From assembly GCF_000145215.1 (NCBI RefSeq), contig NC_014392.1, positions 427,501 to 491,500 on the forward strand: a stretch of DNA of 64,000 nt, in the 5' to 3' direction. This stretch comes from Caldicellulosiruptor obsidiansis OB47 (GTDB lineage: Bacteria; Bacillota; Thermoanaerobacteria; Caldicellulosiruptorales; Caldicellulosiruptoraceae). Positions 1-10,710 of this stretch are shown piece after piece (position 1 is the stretch's first letter; the number at the start of each line of letters is the position of its first letter). A program made the translations under genes and the position numbers. A model generated the notes under the pieces. That model saw only the letters and a program-made list of their open reading frames with translations, ran no database searches and had not been told where the DNA came from.

Positions 1-2652
<2,652 letters not shown>

Positions 2653-2721
2653 GTGAGCTTTCCTCCTATTCACTTGCGAGGCTGCTTAAAAATGTGCTGA
2701 AAAAGATGAATACAGGTAACA

Positions 2722-2841
<120 letters not shown>

Positions 2842-3182
2842 TTTTATTTTTGTGTATATGTGTTAAAAAAAATAACAAGCAAGCTGAAAACAAAAAATGC
2901 AAATGTTTAGCTACAACTTCTTTTTTAGCAAATTAAAACAATAAAAAACCGGGACGTGTTCGTACTCCGCCCTCTTTTTAACTTTCCTTCTGGTTTCTAT
3001 TTTTATTGTTCTGGATTATTTTAATATATTTATTCCATCTAAATTTTTAACTTTCTTAACTTTCATGTCTTCACTGCATTTATACTTATGAAATTAATTC
3101 TTCCCTGAAACTCCCTGTAAAAAATATTATCTAACATTTCAAGTAGTTTACTTCAGGAAATCGAAAATAAACGAAAACGATA
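2842..3182. other. Intergenic gap after the rrn operon
   Basis: About 340 bases without a convincing coding frame. The only GC-rich patch is near 2951 (CGGGACGTGTTCGTACTCCG), followed by pyrimidine-rich sequence. No hairpin with a clear T-run, tRNA or known riboswitch could be recognised. The right edge passes into the pgmB promoter. Confidence 0.5.
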
Positions 3183-3211
3183 TTGAAAACAATTCGAAAA
3201 CCATTTATAAT
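3183..3211 (+). promoter_or_regulatory. Sigma-A type promoter of pgmB-GH65, with an overlapping candidate operator
   Basis: TTGAAA at 3183-3188 and TATAAT at 3206-3211 are 17 bases apart. The element GAAAACAATTCG (3185-3196) overlaps the -35 region and resembles GAAAACATTTCCG before the solute-binding-protein gene and AAAACATTTC before lacI. Repression by the LacI protein encoded at 9622 is an inference from this shared motif. Confidence 0.7.
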
Positions 3212-3250
3212 AGTCTTATACCACAATTTCAGCAAAGGGGTTTGCTTTTC

Positions 3251-3922
3251 ATGGGAAAAATCAAGGCAGCCATTTTTGACATGGATGGTGTTTTAACAGA
3301 TACTGTAAAGCTACATTTCAAAGCATGGAAGAAGATGTTTGAAAGCCACGGTTATAAGTTTGAATATGAAGATTACAAATGGAAAGTTGATGGAAAGCCA
3401 AGGTTAGATGGAATAAGAAGCATTGCATATGATGTGCCTGAAGACGAGCTAATAGAGATGGCAGAGGAAAAACAGAGATATTTTTTGGAATTTGTTGAAC
3501 AAGAAAATTTAGAAGCTTTTGAAGATAGCATATGGCTTTTAAATCATTTGAAGCAAAACAATATAAGACTTGCTGTTGCTTCTTCAAGCAAAAATACTAC
3601 CAAAATTTTAACCAAAATAGGAATTTACAATATGTTTGACACAATTGTAACAGGGTATGATTTCAAAAAGGGGAAACCTGACCCTGAAATATTTCTTACT
3701 GCTGCACAAAGGCTAAACGTAAATCCAAAAGAGTGCGCCGTGTTTGAAGATGCCATAGATGGTGTTAAGGCAGGTATTCGTGCGGGGATGCTTACAATTG
3801 GTGTCTGTAGAGATGGTCAATTTGATAGGCTCAAAGAAGCTCATTACGTGGTTGATAAATTGACCAATGTTAACTTGGAACTTCTTGAGAATCTTCATGA
3901 AAAACTTTTCAAAATGGTTTAG
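3251..3922 (+). CDS. pgmB: Beta-phosphoglucomutase (HAD superfamily)
   Basis: The 223-residue product should convert beta-glucose-1-phosphate to glucose-6-phosphate in the cytoplasm. The HAD nucleophile motif FDMDGVLTD is at the N-terminus, followed by a helical cap, a Ser-rich motif II (VASSSKN) and a C-terminal GKPDPEIF...FEDAIDGVKAG block, all typical of beta-PGM rather than of general phosphatases. ATG 3251 is chosen because AAAGGGG lies about 9 bases upstream; a TTG at 3242 is in frame but would overlap that site. The gene is followed after 13 bases by a GH65 phosphorylase, which makes exactly its substrate, so the two probably form an operon. Confidence 0.93.
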   Translation: MGKIKAAIFDMDGVLTDTVKLHFKAWKKMFESHGYKFEYEDYKWKVDGKPRLDGIRSIAYDVPEDELIEMAEEKQRYFLEFVEQENLEAFEDSIWLLNHLKQNNIRLAVASSSKNTTKILTKIGIYNMFDTIVTGYDFKKGKPDPEIFLTAAQRLNVNPKECAVFEDAIDGVKAGIRAGMLTIGVCRDGQFDRLKEAHYVVDKLTNVNLELLENLHEKLFKMV

Positions 3923-3935
3923 GAGGTTTTCAATA

Positions 3936-6203
3936 ATGAAACTTTCAGAAAAAAACTGGCTGATTGAACAGGAAAGTTTTGGAGTTTCACATAAACATGA
4001 AACCTGTTTTGCTCTTACAAATGGGTATATAGGAATAAGGGGAATCAACGAAGAGTGTTTTTGTGATGAGATCCCAGGAACTTTCATAGCAAGTGTATTT
4101 GACAAAGACATAGCTCAGGTTACAGAGCTTGTAAATTTGCCAAATCCAATAGGTCTTAGGATATATATAAATAGAGAATATCTGAATCCTTTGAAATGTA
4201 AAGTTCTTGAGTTTAAAAGAGTTTTAGATTTAAAACAGGGACTGCTTTTCAGAAAATTAAGACTAAAAGATGAAAAGGGTAGAATTACATCAATAGAAGG
4301 ATTTCGATTTGTCAGCATGAAAAATAAAAATCTTATTGTTCAAAAATATAATGTGGTTTGTGAAAACTACTCAGCAGTTTTAAATGTAGAAAGTTTTATC
4401 GATGCCAATACTATGAACTCTAAGGATATTCCAAACGATAGAGTAAAACATTATGAAGTAAAAGATAAAAGGGATTGCAAAAACTGTATATTCCTTGATA
4501 TTACAACAAAGGATAAAAGATATAAAGTAGGAATGGCAAGTTCTACAGAGGTTTTATTAGATGGTCAGAAATGTTATTTTAATAGATTTGTAAAAGATTT
4601 AGGAAGCGTTATTACCGAAAACCTTGAGGTTGAAGCGAAAGAAGGAAAAAGTTATGAGATTGTAAAGCTGAGTGTATTGGTGTCCTCGAGAGAAAACGTT
4701 GAGGATATTTTTGAAAGTTCACAGAACAAGCTTGAAAGAGCAAAAGAATTAGGTGTTGAGAGGCTGCTTTCTGAACATATAGAAGAGTATGACAAGCTTT
4801 GGGATGTTGCTAAGCTTGAGGTAATTGGTGATGAGGTTGCAGATAGAAGTCTTAAATTCAACGTTTTCCATCTGCTTAGTATGGCAAATCCAGAAGATGA
4901 ACATGTTAGCCTTGGTGCAAAAGGCCTTCACGGAGAAGGCTACAAAGGCCATGTTTTTTGGGATACAGAGATATTTATGCTCCCATTTTACATTTACACA
5001 AACCCGAAAGCTGCAAGGTCAATGCTGATGTACAGGTACAATCTTTTGGACGCTGCAAGAGAGAATGCAAGGAAAAATGGATACAAAGGTGCGCAGTTCC
5101 CCTGGGAGTCTGCAGACACCGGACAAGAGGAAACACCAAAGTGGGGATATGATTACCTTGGCAAACCTGTTCGAATATGGACGGGGGATATAGAATATCA
5201 TATTTCAGCAGACATAGCCTTTGCAGTTTTAGAGTATGTGCGTGCAACAGATGACATGGAGTTTCTTTTAAACTATGGTGCGGAAATTGTGATTGAAACA
5301 GCAAGATTTTGGGCTTCTATTTGTAAATACAATGAAGAAAAGGATAAGTATGAAATAAATGATGTGATAGGTCCGGATGAGTTCCATGAACATTGTAACA
5401 ACAATGCCTATACCAATTATCTTGCAAAGTGGAACTTGGAGAAGGCCTATGAAGTATTGACACGCTTAGAGGAAAATTACCCCAGCCATTTTGAAAGGTT
5501 AGTAAAAAAAATAAACTTATCAGAAGATGAACCTTTGAACTGGCTAAAAGTTGCATCAAAGATTTATATTCCATACCATCCTGAAACAAAGCTGATTGAA
5601 CAGTTTGAGGGATATTTTAATCTTAAAGATTTTGTTATTGAAGAATACGACAGCAACAATATGCCAGTCTGGCCAAAAGGTGTTGAGCTTGACAAGCTGA
5701 ATAATTATCAGCTCGTTAAACAAGCAGACGTTGTGATGCTTTTGTATTTGCTCGGCGACCAGTTTGATGAAGAGGTTATAAAAATAAATTATGACTACTA
5801 TGAAAAAAGGACAATGCACAAATCGTCATTGAGCCCGAGCATCTATGCTTTGATGGGAGTAAGAGTGGGCGAGACAAAAAGAGCATATATAAACTTTATG
5901 CGTACCGCTTTGACAGACCTTGAAGACAATCAGGGCAACACAGCTTTGGGGATACATGCTGCCTCTTTGGGCGGCACATGGCAAGCCTTGATATTTGGAT
6001 TTGGTGGTCTGAAAATAGAAAAGGATGATGTTCTATCTGTCAATCCGTGGCTTCCTGAAAGATGGAAAGCTTTGAAATTTAGCATCTGGTGGAAAGGAAA
6101 CTTACTGGATTTTACTGTAACTGCCGAAAATGTTGAGATCAAAAAAAGAGTAGAGAAAAGCAAAATAAAAATCAAGATAAGAGGGAAAGAAATAGTATTA
6201 TAG
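3936..6203 (+). CDS. Glycoside hydrolase family 65 disaccharide phosphorylase (kojibiose/trehalose-type candidate)
   Basis: The 755-residue protein has the GH65 layout: an N-terminal beta-sandwich (about 1-260), an (alpha/alpha)6 catalytic barrel and a small C-terminal sheet. The GPDEFHEH...NNNAYTNYLAKW region near residue 490 holds the catalytic acid, the Glu of GPDE. GAKGLHGEGYKGHVFWDTE and the later HKSSLSPS phosphate-site motif are also visible. The enzyme cleaves an alpha-glucosyl disaccharide with phosphate, releasing beta-glucose-1-phosphate, with no signal peptide. The FHEH variant recalls kojibiose or trehalose phosphorylases more than maltose phosphorylases, but linkage specificity cannot be fixed from sequence. 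AGGAGG lies 9 bases before ATG 3936. It is the second gene after pgmB. Confidence 0.92.
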   Translation: MKLSEKNWLIEQESFGVSHKHETCFALTNGYIGIRGINEECFCDEIPGTFIASVFDKDIAQVTELVNLPNPIGLRIYINREYLNPLKCKVLEFKRVLDLKQGLLFRKLRLKDEKGRITSIEGFRFVSMKNKNLIVQKYNVVCENYSAVLNVESFIDANTMNSKDIPNDRVKHYEVKDKRDCKNCIFLDITTKDKRYKVGMASSTEVLLDGQKCYFNRFVKDLGSVITENLEVEAKEGKSYEIVKLSVLVSSRENVEDIFESSQNKLERAKELGVERLLSEHIEEYDKLWDVAKLEVIGDEVADRSLKFNVFHLLSMANPEDEHVSLGAKGLHGEGYKGHVFWDTEIFMLPFYIYTNPKAARSMLMYRYNLLDAARENARKNGYKGAQFPWESADTGQEETPKWGYDYLGKPVRIWTGDIEYHISADIAFAVLEYVRATDDMEFLLNYGAEIVIETARFWASICKYNEEKDKYEINDVIGPDEFHEHCNNNAYTNYLAKWNLEKAYEVLTRLEENYPSHFERLVKKINLSEDEPLNWLKVASKIYIPYHPETKLIEQFEGYFNLKDFVIEEYDSNNMPVWPKGVELDKLNNYQLVKQADVVMLLYLLGDQFDEEVIKINYDYYEKRTMHKSSLSPSIYALMGVRVGETKRAYINFMRTALTDLEDNQGNTALGIHAASLGGTWQALIFGFGGLKIEKDDVLSVNPWLPERWKALKFSIWWKGNLLDFTVTAENVEIKKRVEKSKIKIKIRGKEIVL

Positions 6204-6216
6204 GCTTTTGAGTAAC

Positions 6217-6250
6217 AACTCCCTGTGGGAAAAAAATTTCACAGGGAGTT
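6217..6250 (+). terminator. Hairpin terminator after the GH65 gene
   Basis: AACTCCCTGTG (6217-6227) and CACAGGGAGTT (6240-6250) form a perfect 11-bp stem. The following tract TAGTTT is only weakly T-rich, so termination may be partial. Confidence 0.7.
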
Positions 6251-6354
6251 TAGTTTCACGAAAAGATTTCGAAAAAAGTTTGGAAGTTTGGAGAATATGA
6301 AACAGCATTGATTATACCTAATAAACAAAATTTAAAAATTAAATTAAAAACCTA

Positions 6355-6405
6355 TAGACAAGATTACTAACTTGTTGTATAATAAAATCATCGAAAACAT
6401 TTCCG
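6355..6405 (+). promoter_or_regulatory. Promoter of the ABC sugar importer with a candidate LacI operator
   Basis: TAGACA (6355-6360) and TATAAT (6378-6383) are 17 bases apart. Just downstream, CGAAAACATTTCCG (6392-6405) is an imperfect inverted repeat (10 of 14 positions symmetric), placed where a bound LacI-family repressor would block transcription. Its core AAAACATTTC recurs before lacI at 9586. Confidence 0.65.
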
Positions 6406-6436
6406 AAATATTTAATTCAAAAAGGAGGTTTGTTTT

Positions 6437-7663
6437 ATGAAAAAATTTCTAACAATTTTATTAACACTAATTTTTCTACTTTCCTTGCTTGCAGGTGCGT
6501 TTGTTACACAAAAAGATGTTTTTGCCACTTCCAAGATAACTTTAAAGCTGGGTGCGTGGTCATCTTCTCCTGCTGAGAAGAAGATTGTTCAAAACCAAAT
6601 TGCAGCCTTCAAAAAGCTCTATCCCAATGTCGATATTAAATTAGTTGAAATTGTCGGTGACTATAATCAAAAGATGCAGCTTCTCATGGCATCTAAAACA
6701 GAACCTGATATCTTTTACATGGATTCAATGCCAGCTTGGCAGTACATTGCAAAGAATGTCTTAGAGCCGCTTGACAGCTGGATGAAAAAGTACAATGTCA
6801 AAACAATTGGTTATGAGTCAGCACTTCTCCAGCCATTCATCTACAAAGGAAAAGTGTATGGACTTCCAAAGGATTATAATACATTAGTTTTGTTCTACAA
6901 TAAAGAGATGTTCAAACAGGCAGGTCTTACACAGCCACCAAAGACATGGCAGGAGCTGAAAGAGTATGCTAAAAAACTTACAACAGACAAAGTTGTAGGT
7001 CTTACCATGAACCTTGAACTTGCAAGAATTCAACCTTTTGCATATCAAAATGGGGGTAAAGTATTTGATGGCAACAAGCCAGTCTTTACAGACCTGAAAG
7101 CTTTGGAGGGTTTAAAGTTTGCACTTGACCTTTTCAAAGAAGGAGTATGCAAGACTCCGAAGGACTTAGGCGCTGGCTGGGTTGGAGATGCATTTGCTGA
7201 CAAGAAAGCTGCTATGACAATTGAAGGTGGCTGGATGATTCCATTCTTAAATGACAGAAAGATACCAAAAGACTCATATGGAATTGCAGAACTTCCCGCA
7301 GGACCAGCTGGTAAGTCAACAATGGCATTCACCGTTGCATATGTAATGAGCAAGAATTCAAAGCACAAACCTGAAGCGTTCAAACTTATAAGATTCTTAA
7401 CTGGAGAAGGTGGACAAAAGTATGTGGTTGAAGCAGGTCTGGCACTTCCTTCATTGAAGAGCGCAGGTGTAAGTTTTGCTAAGACTTATCCAGAGAGAAA
7501 AGCGCTTGTTGATGGTGCGAAATATGCGCAGGTCTATTTCTATGGTCTGGATGGCACAAAAGTTGTGGATGTCTTCAACAAAGCATTTGAAGACTATGTA
7601 ATTGGCAAAAAGTATGACCTTAAGAAGAACATTGAGGAAAGAGTAAAGCAAATCATGAAGTAA
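6437..7663 (+). CDS. Sugar ABC transporter substrate-binding protein
   Basis: The 408-residue protein is an extracellular solute-binding protein of the cluster that binds oligosaccharides (MalE-like, SBP family 1). A signal peptide occupies about residues 1-31: a MKKF start, a hydrophobic core and a VFA cleavage region. The mature part has typical phrases such as EPDIFYMDS, VYGLPKDYNTLVLFYNKE and TIEGGWMIPF. AGGAGG precedes ATG 6437. No lipobox cysteine is present, which is unusual for a Gram-positive binding protein (see findings). Two permease genes follow after a stem-loop. No ATPase gene is nearby, so a shared MsmK-type ATPase encoded elsewhere is likely. The phosphorylase neighbours suggest it captures alpha-linked glucose disaccharides. 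Confidence 0.93.
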   Translation: MKKFLTILLTLIFLLSLLAGAFVTQKDVFATSKITLKLGAWSSSPAEKKIVQNQIAAFKKLYPNVDIKLVEIVGDYNQKMQLLMASKTEPDIFYMDSMPAWQYIAKNVLEPLDSWMKKYNVKTIGYESALLQPFIYKGKVYGLPKDYNTLVLFYNKEMFKQAGLTQPPKTWQELKEYAKKLTTDKVVGLTMNLELARIQPFAYQNGGKVFDGNKPVFTDLKALEGLKFALDLFKEGVCKTPKDLGAGWVGDAFADKKAAMTIEGGWMIPFLNDRKIPKDSYGIAELPAGPAGKSTMAFTVAYVMSKNSKHKPEAFKLIRFLTGEGGQKYVVEAGLALPSLKSAGVSFAKTYPERKALVDGAKYAQVYFYGLDGTKVVDVFNKAFEDYVIGKKYDLKKNIEERVKQIMK

Positions 7664-7689
7664 AATAAAAGAATACTACCTGGGAAAAT

Positions 7690-7721
7690 AATCAAGGCAG
7701 GTAAAAAAGCCTGCCTTGATT
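7690..7721 (+). promoter_or_regulatory. Intercistronic stem-loop between binding protein and permease
   Basis: A perfect 12-bp stem, with arms AATCAAGGCAGG (7690-7701) and CCTGCCTTGATT (7710-7721), encloses an 8-base loop. It is followed by TATAAG, not by a T-run. This is typical of stem-loops that protect the upstream binding-protein mRNA or attenuate read-through, giving more binding protein than permease. Confidence 0.75.
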
Positions 7722-7764
7722 TATAAGAATATAACTGTAAGTTATAGGAGGATGTGAATAAAAA

Positions 7765-8652
7765 ATGAGAAATAGAACAAAAACGCAAGAATACTTGACA
7801 GCTTTTGTCATGCTGCTTCCTTATATACTGTCTTTTTGTGTATTTTTTGCTTACCCGCTTGTAAAAGCTTTTATGATAAGTTTTCAGAACTTTTCATTTT
7901 TAGGAGATACTCCACCTAAATTTGTAGGTTTTGCTAACTATAAAGAAGCGCTGACAAACAAGATGTTTTTAGATTCTATTCTTAATACACTTTATTATTC
8001 AGTTTTAGTTGTTCCTACTCAGCTTATTATTGCTCTCATTTTAGCTGTGATAGTAAATGACAAGGTAAAATTCAAGGAGTTTTTCAGGACAACATATTAT
8101 CTTCCCACAGTTACATCACCTGTAGCAGTATCAATTATATTTCTGTTTTTGTACAAAACAGATGGGATTGTGAATCAGATTTTAAGGCATATTGGGATTA
8201 CTCCACGAAACTGGTTCAATGAACCTTCTTTTGTGATGCCGGCAATTGTCAGTGTTGCTGTTTGGGGGTCTGTAGGGTTTTATATGGTTACATTTTTGTC
8301 TGGACTTTCAACAATTCCAGACCAGCTTTATGAAGCTGCAGAGGTTGAAGGTGCAGGAGAATTTATTAAGCTTATTAAAATCACAGTACCTCTTTTAAAA
8401 CCGATGATATTTTTCAACACAGTTGTATCTTTTATTAGCACTCTTCAAATGTTTGATTTGTCATACATTATAGGCGGTTCTGATGGTGGTCCCATGGGAA
8501 AAGCAATGACAATGGTTGTGATGATATACAGAACAGCTTTTAAAGAGTTCAACATGGGAGTTGCCTCAGCTATGGCATTTGTTGTGTTTGGGATTATCTT
8601 TGTATTAACATTAATTCAGCGAAAGTTCTTTGGTGAGGAAATGTCATATTAA
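7765..8652 (+). CDS. Sugar ABC transporter permease, MalF-like
   Basis: The 295-residue product is an integral membrane protein with about six hydrophobic segments, starting at residues 12-34. It carries the permease EAA loop YEAAEVEGAGEFIKLIKITVP near residue 190, which contacts the transport ATPase. An AGGAGG-like site (ATAGGAGGATG) precedes ATG 7765. It follows the binding-protein gene and precedes the second permease by 43 bases, so the three genes form one importer operon. Substrate is inferred from context only. Confidence 0.93.
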   Translation: MRNRTKTQEYLTAFVMLLPYILSFCVFFAYPLVKAFMISFQNFSFLGDTPPKFVGFANYKEALTNKMFLDSILNTLYYSVLVVPTQLIIALILAVIVNDKVKFKEFFRTTYYLPTVTSPVAVSIIFLFLYKTDGIVNQILRHIGITPRNWFNEPSFVMPAIVSVAVWGSVGFYMVTFLSGLSTIPDQLYEAAEVEGAGEFIKLIKITVPLLKPMIFFNTVVSFISTLQMFDLSYIIGGSDGGPMGKAMTMVVMIYRTAFKEFNMGVASAMAFVVFGIIFVLTLIQRKFFGEEMSY

Positions 8653-8695
8653 GTAACGATTTTTCTGGATTATCGAAAAAGGAGATGAGAAAAAG

Positions 8696-9529
8696 GTGTG
8701 GAAGAAGGAAAATACCTATGGGATTGGAGTCAAAATAGTTCTATATACAATCTGCATTTTATGGGCACTGATAACCTTAGTGCCTTACTTGATTGCAGTT
8801 ATAACTTCTTTAAAACCTATAGAAGATGTGACAAAATTCTCAGTTGACTTTGGAAAGTTGAGCTTCAGTAGCTATAAATACATCACAACAGAGTTTCCGT
8901 TTATGAGGTGGCTTTTTAACAGCTTTGTGGTTGCAGTAGCTGTCACAGCTGGTAATTTGCTTTTTAATTCCATGGCAGCATATGCTCTTGCAAGACTTGA
9001 CTTTCCGCTGAAAAAGGTTATTTTTTACATTATCATAGGTACAATGATGATACCTGGGCAGGTACTCTTGATTCCTATTTACCTTATTCTAAACAGACTT
9101 GGCTGGATTGATTCATACAAAGGACTAATCATTCCATGGCTTGTAAGTGCATTCTATGTATTTTTCATGCGCCAGTACTTTTTGACAATTCCTAAGGATT
9201 TAGAAGAAGCAGCATTGATTGACGGGCTGTCACGGTTTGGAATATTCTTTAAAATATTTTTACCGCTATCCCTGCCAGCTTTGGCTGCTCAAGCTATATT
9301 CATATTTGTGGGCAACTGGAACAGTTTCATGTGGCCAAGCATCATAGCTTCGTCTGAAGAGTTGTATACCCTGCCGGTAGGCCTCAACTCATTTTACGGT
9401 CAGTACTATCAATTTTGGAACCAGGTTTTAGCAGGAGCAATCCTTCTTTCTTTGCCAACCATAATAGTTTTCGTAGCATTTCAGAAATATTTTGTTAGGG
9501 GAATAGTCACAACAGGGCTTAAAGAGTAA
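8696..9529 (+). CDS. Sugar ABC transporter permease, MalG-like
   Basis: The 277-residue second permease of the importer has about six membrane segments and the EAA loop LEEAALIDGLSRFGIFFKIF near residue 170. The start is GTG at 8696, preceded by AAAGGAGATGAG. The product ends GIVTTGLKE, a usual ending for this family. It pairs with the upstream MalF-like subunit, and the ATP-binding subunit is not in this window. Confidence 0.93.
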   Translation: MWKKENTYGIGVKIVLYTICILWALITLVPYLIAVITSLKPIEDVTKFSVDFGKLSFSSYKYITTEFPFMRWLFNSFVVAVAVTAGNLLFNSMAAYALARLDFPLKKVIFYIIIGTMMIPGQVLLIPIYLILNRLGWIDSYKGLIIPWLVSAFYVFFMRQYFLTIPKDLEEAALIDGLSRFGIFFKIFLPLSLPALAAQAIFIFVGNWNSFMWPSIIASSEELYTLPVGLNSFYGQYYQFWNQVLAGAILLSLPTIIVFVAFQKYFVRGIVTTGLKE

Positions 9530-9537
9530 TAAAAATG

Positions 9538-9595
9538 TTGAAAAATAAGGCAAAGAAAGTGTATAATTAATTTCAAGGTTTTAGTAAAACATTTC
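9538..9595 (+). promoter_or_regulatory. lacI-family gene promoter with a putative autoregulatory operator
   Basis: TTGAAA (9538-9543) and TATAAT (9562-9567) are 18 bases apart. Immediately downstream, GTTTTAGTAAAAC (9578-9590) is a perfect 6-bp inverted repeat around one base. It overlaps AAAACATTTC (9586-9595), the core shared with the importer promoter. The position suggests that the LacI protein represses its own gene. Confidence 0.6.
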
Positions 9596-9621
9596 AAAAA
9601 ACAGAGGGAGAAACGCGAAAA

Positions 9622-10641
9622 ATGAGAAAAAATAAGAATGTGACCATAAAAGATATTGCAAAAGCTTTAGGACTGTCACCAAGCACTGTTTCAAGGGCGC
9701 TTAATAATTACTCAGATATAAACCCGGAAACAAGAGACAAGGTAATAGAGATGGCCAAAAAACTAAATTACACACCAAATATCTTTGCAAAAAGCCTTGT
9801 CACAAACAAGACAAAAAGAGTTGGACTGTTCATTGAAGACATGGAGAAAGAAGGTATATATGGTGTTTTCTATTATGAGATACTTATAAGTTTCAGGAAA
9901 GCTGCAATGGACAATGGTTATGAGGTTGTTTTGCTCTCAACATCTTCAGAGGAGCAAAAAAGAATCTCTTTTGATACGGTTATGCAGGAAAAAGGGCTTG
10001 AAGGTGCATTCATTATGGGACTAAAAATGGATGATGAGTATCTGAATGAAATACAAAAAAGTACCTATCCTGTTGTTTTGCTTGACATTCCAATAAAAAA
10101 CTCAAATATAGGTTATGTGACAACAAACAATCTAAAAGGTGCACAGCTTGCAACAGAACACTTGATTAACCTTGGACACAAAAGAATAGGATTTTTGAAT
10201 GGTCACAAAAAAGCATATGTTAGTCAAGAAAGATTGAACGGTTATATATTAGCACTGAGCAAAAACGGACTTCAGGTTGACAGTGAACTTATTTATGAAG
10301 GTGATTTTACAGAGGTAAGCGGGTTTAAAGCAGCAGACTATTTTGTCCAGAAAGGTGTCACAGCAGTGTTTGCTGCATCAGACATGATGGCAATCGGTCT
10401 TATAAAAAGATTAAAGGAACTTGGTGTGGATGTGCCTAAAAAAGTTTCGGTTGTTGGATTTGACGATATATCCTTGGCACGTTACATCACCCCCACTCTT
10501 ACAACAATAAGACAGAACAAGAGTGAGATGGGCAAATCAGCATTTTATCTGCTTTTGAACTTGATTTCAAAGCAGCCAATAAACCACATTATTTTAGAGC
10601 CAGAGCTTGTAAAAAGAGAATCAACAGCAAAGCTGCGCTGA
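9622..10641 (+). CDS. LacI-family transcriptional regulator
   Basis: The 339-residue protein starts with a LacI helix-turn-helix and hinge (VTIKDIAKALGLSPSTVSR, then YTPNIFAKSL). The rest is a periplasmic-binding-protein-like effector domain with motifs such as GHKRIGFLNG, AASDMMAIG and VVGFDDISLARYITPTLTTI. It probably senses the imported disaccharide or a phosphorylated product and controls the surrounding importer and phosphorylase genes; this is an inference from position and the shared promoter motif. The start codon ATG 9622 has GGGAGAAA upstream. A strong hairpin follows and separates it from the convergent GH65 gene. Confidence 0.93.
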   Translation: MRKNKNVTIKDIAKALGLSPSTVSRALNNYSDINPETRDKVIEMAKKLNYTPNIFAKSLVTNKTKRVGLFIEDMEKEGIYGVFYYEILISFRKAAMDNGYEVVLLSTSSEEQKRISFDTVMQEKGLEGAFIMGLKMDDEYLNEIQKSTYPVVLLDIPIKNSNIGYVTTNNLKGAQLATEHLINLGHKRIGFLNGHKKAYVSQERLNGYILALSKNGLQVDSELIYEGDFTEVSGFKAADYFVQKGVTAVFAASDMMAIGLIKRLKELGVDVPKKVSVVGFDDISLARYITPTLTTIRQNKSEMGKSAFYLLLNLISKQPINHIILEPELVKRESTAKLR

Positions 10642-10666
10642 ATATCTTTGTAAGCTCAACAAAAAC

Positions 10667-10701
10667 GGCTGTGAGAAGAAAGCGCAAATCTTCTCACAGC
10701 C
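10667..10701. terminator. Bidirectional terminator between lacI and the convergent GH65 gene
   Basis: GGCTGTGAGAAG (10667-10678) and CTTCTCACAGCC (10690-10701) form a perfect 12-bp stem with an 11-base loop. TTTAAAATTTT follows on the plus strand. The minus strand has TTTTTG after the stem, so it can serve both genes. Confidence 0.85.
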
Positions 10702-10710
10702 TTTAAAATT

